Shown piece after piece: positions 25,307 to 31,147 of a DNA stretch of 31,147 nt; the first letter of the stretch is position 1, and every line of letters starts with the position of its first letter. A program made the translations under genes and the position numbers. The notes under the pieces were generated by a model. It did no database searches. It saw nothing but the letters and a program-made list of their open reading frames with translations, and was not told where the DNA came from. Source of the stretch: an uncultured Acetobacter sp. (lineage in GTDB: Bacteria > Pseudomonadota > Alphaproteobacteria > Acetobacterales > Acetobacteraceae). The stretch spans positions 1 to 31,147 of the forward strand of contig CALCDN010000078.1 of NCBI GenBank assembly GCA_937900755.1. The letters run 5' to 3'.

Positions 25307-27076
25307 TCAGGAGTTATCCGCCTTGTCCAGATGCAGGACCAGAGTGAACAGCACGCCTTCTTTTCCACTGTAACTCAAAGACGCCTTGAGCTGTCTGGCA
25401 AAACCGTGAATGAGCTTGAGCCCGATACCCGGCGTGCCCGATGCGGGGTCGAACGAGCAGCCAATGCCGTTATCTCCCACGCTCAGCGTGACCAGGTTGC
25501 CATTTTTTGTCAGGCGCACATGAATGACGCCCTCCCGATCATCGGGAAAGGCGTATTTGATCGAGTTGGTGACAACCTCGGTCACGATCAGCGCCAGGGG
25601 CACGGCCTGGTCGGGGTCCATCCAGAAACTGTCTGACTCCACCTGCAGGCGGATGCGCCCCGCATCGGTCTCGCCCGCGACATGGAAGGTCTGCTCACAC
25701 AGGTCCTTGAGAAAAACGGCCATGTTCAGGCTGGTCAGCGTGTCCTCGGCATAGAGCGTGCGGTGCAGTGTCGCCAATGCACGGATTCGGTCGCGTGCGA
25801 GCGCGAATTCCGCCTTGACCTCTGGATGGGCGATCTGGTTGGCCTGAAGGTTGAGCAGGGACGCAACGATCTGGAGGTTGTTTTTAACCCGGTGGTGAAT
25901 TTCCTTCATCAGGAGTTCCTGATGCGCCATGGCCTTCTCCAGCCTGGCCTCATGCCGGGAGAGGCGCTGCGTGGCCCGTGTGAAGGCCTGCCCCAGCCGT
26001 TGCAACTCCAAAGGCATGGAGCGCGTGCCCCGGCCATCGAACACCCCTTCCATCTGCCATTTTCGCACGGAATGGGTCAGCCGCCGCAAGGGCCATACCA
26101 GCACAATATTGGCCGCAAGGGTTACGCCCACAAGGCCCGCGGCCAGCAAGAACAACAGGGCCGCGATCTGAAAAACCATGGCCCGCAGGGCATCGGCCTC
26201 CATGGGGGTCCGCTGGGTTGAGACAAAAATAACCGCCCCCCCCGCAATGCCTCCCAGCGCGTAGCCCCCCTGCATGGAGGGAAGGGAGACAACGGAACGA
26301 TCGCTTTTTTCCAGCTTTTCCTTCAGTTGCAACACAAGGGCAGGCGGGGGCTGCTCCCAGCCGCAATTGGTACAGACGGGAAAAAGCTCCCCGTCATGCA
26401 TCAACAGCCACGCCTGAACGGGGTTTGTATCATCGGAAAAAGCCTCCCAACCCGAGGCCCCGCCCAGATACGCCCGCCTGCGCGCTATTTGGAGAATACC
26501 AACCAGATACCCGTGCGCCTTTGGCTCGGCCAGAAAAGCCGCAGGCACGGTTATGCGCAAAAACGCCCCGTTATCCTCCCCTCCACCGCTTTTTTGCACG
26601 GCTTCCATAACCGTGGCGTTAATGCGCGCAGGCGGGGTCAGGGTACCCACCTCCGCGCAGGAACGGCCCGAGGGGGAAACAGAATCAAGTTTTTGTCCTT
26701 GTTCGTCCAGAACAGCCAAAAAGCAGTAGCGCTGGCCACTGATTGTTTCGGCCAGCCTGAGCGCATGCACGATCTGGTCGTTGGTCAGGTCCATATTGCC
26801 AATGGTTTCGAGCGCGCTGCGCAGGCGGTCCGTATCGTGCCGGAACTGCTGGTCCAGCCGCATAATGGCCGCGACCGCGCGTTGCGCGCTGCCAACCTTG
26901 ACTTCCTGGTAGTTCCGCAGCGCCAGAACGGCCCCAATGCTCAGCACCGGAATACCCGAAAGGCAGATCAAAACCCGCATGCGCGCACTGGTGGTAATGA
27001 ACACCCGCCCCAGGGCGGACATGAGCAGGGCACCAAAACGCCGGGCCATGCGCCCGGCAGGGGAAAAGACGGGCAA
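25307..27076 (-). CDS. Membrane sensor histidine kinase (HisKA_2 family), likely PhyK-type stress kinase
   Basis: A 589-residue kinase. Membrane helices are near residues 34-53 and 300-328, with a periplasmic sensor region of about 245 residues between them, then a HAMP-like linker. The HisKA_2 motif LMKEIHHRVKNNLQIVASLL (389-408) carries the phospho-accepting histidine (395 most likely). The ATPase shows TEVVTNSIKYAF (499-510) and DNGIG (535-539). The periplasmic part has CTNC (235-238) plus C118 and C140. It should phosphorylate PhyR. The start is TTG 27076, with AGGA nine bases ahead, five bases after nepR; ATG 27049 is an alternative. Confidence 0.88.
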   Translation of the reverse strand: MPVFSPAGRMARRFGALLMSALGRVFITTSARMRVLICLSGIPVLSIGAVLALRNYQEVKVGSAQRAVAAIMRLDQQFRHDTDRLRSALETIGNMDLTNDQIVHALRLAETISGQRYCFLAVLDEQGQKLDSVSPSGRSCAEVGTLTPPARINATVMEAVQKSGGGEDNGAFLRITVPAAFLAEPKAHGYLVGILQIARRRAYLGGASGWEAFSDDTNPVQAWLLMHDGELFPVCTNCGWEQPPPALVLQLKEKLEKSDRSVVSLPSMQGGYALGGIAGGAVIFVSTQRTPMEADALRAMVFQIAALLFLLAAGLVGVTLAANIVLVWPLRRLTHSVRKWQMEGVFDGRGTRSMPLELQRLGQAFTRATQRLSRHEARLEKAMAHQELLMKEIHHRVKNNLQIVASLLNLQANQIAHPEVKAEFALARDRIRALATLHRTLYAEDTLTSLNMAVFLKDLCEQTFHVAGETDAGRIRLQVESDSFWMDPDQAVPLALIVTEVVTNSIKYAFPDDREGVIHVRLTKNGNLVTLSVGDNGIGCSFDPASGTPGIGLKLIHGFARQLKASLSYSGKEGVLFTLVLHLDKADNS

Positions 27077-27081
27077 CCGGC

Positions 27082-27357
27082 TCAGTCCTGCTTGCTCCGG
27101 TCTTCCTCAATCAGCTTCAGCAGCTCTTCGGGCACAGGTTCATTCACAACGTCATCAAAAAGCTGGTGCAGGCCACGCTTCAGCCAGACATCAAAAGCCT
27201 GATCCCGAGATTGCCTGCCTTTGCGGGGGGGAGCGCCGTCCATACTCTTTCCCATTCCGAACCTAGGATCCTGCCATTGTTCGCCTGCCGCGGCTGCCTG
27301 CGGGGCAGGCACATCGTCCCCGGCAGCCCTGCATTTTTCAAGCTCAGCCTGCGCCAT
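27082..27357 (-). CDS. nepR: Anti-sigma factor NepR
   Basis: A 91-residue protein that holds EcfG-type sigma factors inactive until phosphorylated PhyR takes it away. The conserved core is FDVWLKRGLHQLFDDVVNEP (55-74) followed by VPEELLKLIEED, matching the family's two helices. The N-terminal part is Ala/Gln/Gly-rich and longer than in many members. A shorter start at the ATG of residue 35 is possible. It lies two bases after the adjacent sigma gene and five before the kinase. Confidence 0.93.
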   Translation of the reverse strand: MAQAELEKCRAAGDDVPAPQAAAAGEQWQDPRFGMGKSMDGAPPRKGRQSRDQAFDVWLKRGLHQLFDDVVNEPVPEELLKLIEEDRSKQD

Positions 27358-27359
27358 GT

Positions 27360-27956
27360 TCAGGCTGCAGCAATGCTCATGCGCGCAGTACCCGGCCGCG
27401 CGGCTCCAGCTTTTTTTGCCGCTTTCGCTGGCACACGCCCGCCTTGTTTGCGACCACCCGCATCGGACACGGTTTCTTCTCCTGTTAACCAGACTTCCAG
27501 CTGGCGGCGCGCCCGGAAAACACGGCTTTTGGCCGTACCCACCGCGCAGCCAGACATTTCCGCCAGTTCCTGATAGCTCATTCCTTCAAGAACCCCCAGC
27601 ACCAAAGCTTCCCGCTGGTCATCTGGCAGACGTGCAAGCGCTGCATCCAACTCCATGAGGGCGAGCCGGTCATCATGCCGGGCGGCCACGGCCAGCATAG
27701 ACTGGGGGGCGTCATCAATATCCGTGGTTTCGCGCTTTTTACGCAGGTCGGAAATAAAACGGTTCCGCAGGATACGGTGCATCCATGCGCCAAAATTGGT
27801 TCCGGGGATAAAACTTTCCTGCGCGGCCAGGGCATTGCACACGGCGTCCTGCACCAGGTCTTCCGCTGCGGTGCGGTTGCGGGTCAGGGCCAGCGCCTGC
27901 ACCCGCAGCTTGGGCAGAATGGCAATGACCTGATCGTGGAATAATGAGGCTGACAT
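27360..27956 (-). CDS. ECF sigma factor of the general stress response, copy next to nepR
   Basis: A 198-residue ECF sigma factor. Region 2 reads AEDLVQDAVCNALAAQESFI (31-50) with FGAWMHRILRNRFISDLRKK. Region 4 is LPDDQREALVLGVLEGMSYQ (110-129) followed by SGCAVGTAKSRVFRARRQLE, the DNA-binding helix. ATG 27956 has GGAG upstream; the 67 extra residues further upstream are not sigma-like. The last 40 or so residues form a Gly/Ala/Lys-rich tail beyond region 4, unusual for the family. Location next to nepR and the ECF15 likeness point to EcfG, but a second copy lies just upstream. Confidence 0.88.
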   Translation of the reverse strand: MSASLFHDQVIAILPKLRVQALALTRNRTAAEDLVQDAVCNALAAQESFIPGTNFGAWMHRILRNRFISDLRKKRETTDIDDAPQSMLAVAARHDDRLALMELDAALARLPDDQREALVLGVLEGMSYQELAEMSGCAVGTAKSRVFRARRQLEVWLTGEETVSDAGGRKQGGRVPAKAAKKAGAARPGTARMSIAAA

Positions 27957-28071
27957 TGTTTTTACTCCGCTTCTTCTTCCGTTTAAGGGAGCAATGAACA
28001 ACACCGGGGCAAGGTTACATGGAGATGCCCTTTTTGTAATCACGAAAACGAGAGCCTGCGCCACACCGGGG

Positions 28072-28572
28072 TTACCCGCCCTCCCCCGCCTGCTGCTGCG
28101 CCAGCTTGTGCAGCAGGGACCGCGCGCGGGAGACGCGGGCCTTGATGGTGCCAACATCCACCTCGCAAATTTCGGCCGCCTCCACGTAGGTCATGCCGTG
28201 TGCGCCGATCAGCACCAGAGCCTCGCGCAGAAGGGGGGTCAACCGCCACAGCAGCACCTCCAGCTCCTGTACCTCCTGCCGCCCATCCGCGGGGGATGCC
28301 GCCCTCTGGGAGGGGTGCTGCCCGTAATGGGCCAGCACCTCGCGCTCTTTTTTGCCGCGCCGCCGCTGTTCAAGAAAAAGATTGCGCAAGATGGTAAAGC
28401 ACCAGGCCTTGAGGCTGCTGCCCGCCTCGAATTGCGTCGCGCGGTCCAGGGCCCGCAAAACGGTCTCCTGCACCAGATCGTCGGCCATGGAGGGATCACG
28501 CGCCAAAAACCGGGCAAAGCCGCGCAGGGAGGGCAAAAGCGTCAGCAATTCCGTCCTGAAGGCCAGGCGCAT
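28072..28572 (-). CDS. Second ECF sigma factor, EcfG-like
   Basis: A 166-residue sigma factor. Region 2 is DDLVQETVLRALDRATQFEA (31-50) with SLKAWCFTILRNLFLEQRRR (53-72). Region 4 is PLLREALVLIGAHGMTYVEA (113-132) followed by EICEVDVGTIKARVSRARSL. These stretches look closer to typical EcfG/SigT proteins than do those of the neighbouring copy. ATG 28572 has AGGA five bases upstream. It is 115 bases upstream of the other sigma gene on the same strand and diverges from phyR. Which of the two is the main stress sigma factor cannot be told from sequence alone. Confidence 0.88.
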   Translation of the reverse strand: MRLAFRTELLTLLPSLRGFARFLARDPSMADDLVQETVLRALDRATQFEAGSSLKAWCFTILRNLFLEQRRRGKKEREVLAHYGQHPSQRAASPADGRQEVQELEVLLWRLTPLLREALVLIGAHGMTYVEAAEICEVDVGTIKARVSRARSLLHKLAQQQAGEGG

Positions 28573-28693
28573 GTCATCCTGATCGGAATTTGGTGTGTTA
28601 ATCAGGATTCATCCCCTTTCGGCAAACGCCGCTCCGTGGCATCATTGCCTTACCGTATGTTTTTATCATGACCTAATCATAAGGAGATTTGTC

Positions 28694-29443
28694 ATGTCAG
28701 AGTCACTTCGTGACGGGCTGATCCGGGCGCTCCCTTATGGCAGACGTTATGCACGTGCCCTGACTGGCAACCAGCCCGAGGGCGACCTGCTGGTGGCCCA
28801 GAGCCTGAGGGGCCTGACATCCCAACCGCCCGCGGAGGGGTTTACACCCCTGCTCCAGCTTTATCAGGCCATTTCGCGCCTTTATGGCCTGGAAGAGGAG
28901 CAACGGAGCACGCACGGGCCGGGCCTTTCCCCCGTGCAACGGCAGTTGCTGCTGCTCACGACGCTTGAGGAAGTCGGCGTGGAAACAGCAGCCCGCATTA
29001 TTGGCGTACCCCACGACAAAGCCTTGCAGGAACTGGAAACAGCCCAGAAGCAACTCCACAAGGGGGTGCAGACATCGGTCCTGATTATTGAAGATGAGCC
29101 GATTATCGCCATGGATATAGAACTGCTTGTCATGCAGTGTGGCCACAAGGTGGCAGGCGTTGCCCACACCCAGGCCGATGCCGTGCAGCTTGCCGCCCAG
29201 ACCCGGCCGGGCCTTATTCTGGCGGACATCAATCTGGGCCCCGGCGGGCATGGCAAGGCGGCCGTGGCCGAAATCACGGCTAGCTTCAAGGTTCCGGTCA
29301 TTTACGTCACCGCCTACCCCGAAAGACTGCTTACGGGCGAAAAACTGGAACCCTGCTTTGTTATTACCAAACCGTTTGACCCCTTGACCCTTGCCGTTGC
29401 CACCTATCAGGCCGTAAGCAGTGTGGGTGTGGCTCAGACCTGA
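28694..29443 (+). CDS. phyR: Stress response regulator PhyR
   Basis: A 249-residue regulator. The N-terminal half (about 1-120) mimics an ECF sigma factor and binds NepR after phosphorylation. The C-terminal receiver begins VLIIEDEPIIAMDIE (129-143), with acidic pocket E133/D134, phospho-accepting D178 in ILADINLG, T206 in YVTAYPERLLTGE and K226 in ITKPF. The FxxTKPF-like end is the PhyR form. AAGGAG lies before ATG 28694. Divergent from the second sigma gene over 121 bases; no clear GGAAC/CGTT stress promoter was found there. Confidence 0.96.
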   Translation: MSESLRDGLIRALPYGRRYARALTGNQPEGDLLVAQSLRGLTSQPPAEGFTPLLQLYQAISRLYGLEEEQRSTHGPGLSPVQRQLLLLTTLEEVGVETAARIIGVPHDKALQELETAQKQLHKGVQTSVLIIEDEPIIAMDIELLVMQCGHKVAGVAHTQADAVQLAAQTRPGLILADINLGPGGHGKAAVAEITASFKVPVIYVTAYPERLLTGEKLEPCFVITKPFDPLTLAVATYQAVSSVGVAQT

Positions 29444-29509
29444 CGTGTAGGGTAAAAAGCTGCCAGAACCCTTGATCGACTTTACTTCTGGAACGGCTGG
29501 CAATCTGTT

Positions 29510-31147
29510 ATGGCGCTACCCCCCTTACTGCATCTGCAAGATATTACCCTGACCCTTGGCGGCAAACCGCTCCTTGATGGCGCGGGGTTTGCCGTTGGCA
29601 AGGGCGAGCGCCTCTGTCTGGTCGGGCGCAACGGGTCTGGCAAATCCACCTTGCTCAAAATTGCCGCGGGCCTGATCCAGCCCGATGCGGGCAGTGTTTT
29701 TCTCCAGCCCGGCGCATCCTTGCGCTACCTGCCCCAAGAACCTGACCTGAGCGCTTACGCCACCACGGCGGATTACGTTGCCGCCCAGATTGATGACCCC
29801 AACATGGAGTGGCGCACCGGCCCCATGCTGGACGCCCTTGGCCTTACGGGGGAGGAAAGCACGGCCCATCTCTCGGGCGGGGAAACGCGGCGTTGCGCCA
29901 TTGCCGGCGTGCTGGCCGCGGCCCCGGACGTGCTGTTGCTTGATGAACCCACCAACCACCTGGACATGCCAACCATTGAATGGCTGGAGCGCGAACTGCT
30001 CGGCCTTGGCTGCGCCATGATCATGATCAGCCATGACAGGCGCCTGCTCTCCACCCTGTCGCGCTCGGTGGTCTGGCTGGACCGTGGCATAACACGCAGA
30101 CTTGATGAAGGGTTTGACCGCTTTGAATCCTGGCGCGAGGACGTGCTGGAGCAGGAAGAGCGCGATGCCCACAAGCTGGACCGCCAGATCGCGCGTGAGG
30201 AAGACTGGATGCGCTACGGCGTAACCGCGCGCCGCAAACGCAACGTGCGCCGTGTGCGCGAACTGGCCGCCCTGCGCACCGCCCGCAAGGACGCCGTGCG
30301 CGCGCCGGGCACCGTAACCCTGAACGCCCAGTCCGCCTCCACCTCCAGCCGCCTTGTGGCGGTTGCGGAGGACGTGTGCAAATCCTGGGGGGACAAGCGC
30401 GTGATCCATAACCTGAACCTACGCGTCCTGCGCGGGGACAGGCTTGGCGTTGTGGGGGCCAATGGCGCGGGCAAGACAACCCTGCTGCGCCTGCTGACCG
30501 GGGGCGACCAGCCCGACAGTGGCTCCGTGGCCCTTGGTCCGTCCCTGAGCATGGTCACGCTGGACCAGCAGCGCCGCTCCTTGAACCCGGACCGCACACT
30601 GGCCGAAACCCTGACCGATGGCGGGGGCGACATGGTGCAGATCGGGGATGAAAAACGCCATGTTATCGGCTACATGAAGGACTTTCTGTTCCGCCCCGAA
30701 CAGGCCCGCACACCAGTCAGCGCGCTATCGGGCGGGGAGCGTGGCCGCCTGATGCTGGCCTGCGCGCTGGCCAAGCCGTCCAACCTGCTTATCCTGGACG
30801 AACCCACCAACGACCTGGACCTGGAAACGCTGGATATTCTGCAGGACATGCTGTGCGCCTATAACGGCACGGTCCTGCTGGTCAGCCATGACCGCGACTT
30901 TCTGGACCGCATCGCCACGTCCGTACTGGCCGCCGATGGCACGGGGGCCTGGATTGAATATGCCGGTGGCTACAGCGACATGCTGGTCCAGCGGAACCTG
31001 CAACCGCTCGAAACCGCGCCACTCGTCCCCCCGTCCGAGCCCGCCAGACCCCGGGAACAGCCCGGCAAGCAGGCCACGCGCAAGCTGAGTTACAAGGACC
31101 AGTACGCCTTGGACAACCTGCCAAAGGAAATGGAAAAACTGCACGCC
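29510..31147 (+). CDS. ABC-F family ATPase (Uup-like), 3' end outside window
   Basis: The frame is open for 546 codons to the window end. Two ATPase domains are present without membrane helices. The first has GRNGSGKS (39-46), LSGGETRR and LLLDEPTNHLDM. The second has GANGAGKT, LSGGERGRLM and LILDEPTNDLDL, joined by a charged linker (EERDAHKLDRQIAREEDWMR). The start of the C-terminal extension, with Pro-rich QPLETAPLVPPSEPARP and then RKLSYKDQYALDNLPKEME, fits the coiled-coil end of Uup. Such proteins act on ribosomes or in genome stability. ATG 29510 is 66 bases after phyR on the same strand; no strong ribosome site was seen. Confidence 0.9.
   Translation, partial: MALPPLLHLQDITLTLGGKPLLDGAGFAVGKGERLCLVGRNGSGKSTLLKIAAGLIQPDAGSVFLQPGASLRYLPQEPDLSAYATTADYVAAQIDDPNMEWRTGPMLDALGLTGEESTAHLSGGETRRCAIAGVLAAAPDVLLLDEPTNHLDMPTIEWLERELLGLGCAMIMISHDRRLLSTLSRSVVWLDRGITRRLDEGFDRFESWREDVLEQEERDAHKLDRQIAREEDWMRYGVTARRKRNVRRVRELAALRTARKDAVRAPGTVTLNAQSASTSSRLVAVAEDVCKSWGDKRVIHNLNLRVLRGDRLGVVGANGAGKTTLLRLLTGGDQPDSGSVALGPSLSMVTLDQQRRSLNPDRTLAETLTDGGGDMVQIGDEKRHVIGYMKDFLFRPEQARTPVSALSGGERGRLMLACALAKPSNLLILDEPTNDLDLETLDILQDMLCAYNGTVLLVSHDRDFLDRIATSVLAADGTGAWIEYAGGYSDMLVQRNLQPLETAPLVPPSEPARPREQPGKQATRKLSYKDQYALDNLPKEMEKLHA

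Noticed and set aside
28573..28693. EcfG-type promoter (GGAAC ... CGTT) between sigma gene and phyR
   Set aside because: Only GGAAT was seen, and no CGTT at the right spacing.
29461..29502. Hairpin between phyR and the ABC-F gene
   Set aside because: Short competing pairings (CCAGAA/TTCTGG, TGCCAG/CTGGCA) with no T run; too weak to call a terminator.

Overview
The window looks like a chromosomal segment of an aerobic alphaproteobacterium, most likely an acetic acid bacterium or relative (Acetobacteraceae). The base composition is GC-rich. It carries the oxygen-dependent (CobG-type) cobalamin pathway, a CydDC exporter for cytochrome bd maturation, a full glycerol-use operon, and the PhyR/NepR/EcfG general stress response that is confined to Alphaproteobacteria. 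The genus is my inference and is not secure. No tRNA, rRNA, insertion sequence, prophage or CRISPR array was recognised.

Left block (1-6728): corrin synthesis. cobG-cobH-cobI-cobJ form a tightly overlapping minus-strand operon. cobK is inverted and its 3' end overlaps the end of cobJ. cobL runs off the left edge on the minus strand. Divergent from cobG is cysG, whose C-terminal methyltransferase makes precorrin-2, the shared precursor of siroheme and the CobI substrate.

Middle-left (6742-11733): an AraC regulator diverges from a succinate-semialdehyde-type aldehyde dehydrogenase, which ends in a long two-part hairpin terminator. A small cysteine-containing ORF follows. Then a short-chain dehydrogenase diverges from a GNAT-fold protein; this pair may act in lipid (possibly sphingolipid) metabolism.

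Middle (11811-14547): nrdR, nusB and thiL on the minus strand, then a secreted PCu(A)C-like protein that lacks the usual copper-binding methionines. Its terminator is shared with the glycerol operon.

Glycerol block (14554-21667, minus): a small OmpA-like lipoprotein, recQ, glpR, glpD, glpF and glpK in transcription order. recQ and glpR overlap by four bases. Two GlpR-type operator-like palindromes lie in and beside the glpR-glpD gap. Uptake (GlpF), phosphorylation (GlpK) and oxidation to dihydroxyacetone phosphate (GlpD) are under GlpR.

Right block (21753-31147): cydD-cydC, then the general stress response locus. A membrane HisKA_2 kinase, NepR anti-sigma factor and two ECF sigma factors lie on the minus strand, with phyR divergent. 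The window closes inside an ABC-F (Uup-like) ATPase gene. The most unusual points are the two sigma genes in the stress locus, the kinase with a periplasmic CxxC, the degenerate copper chaperone, and the SDR/GNAT pair.
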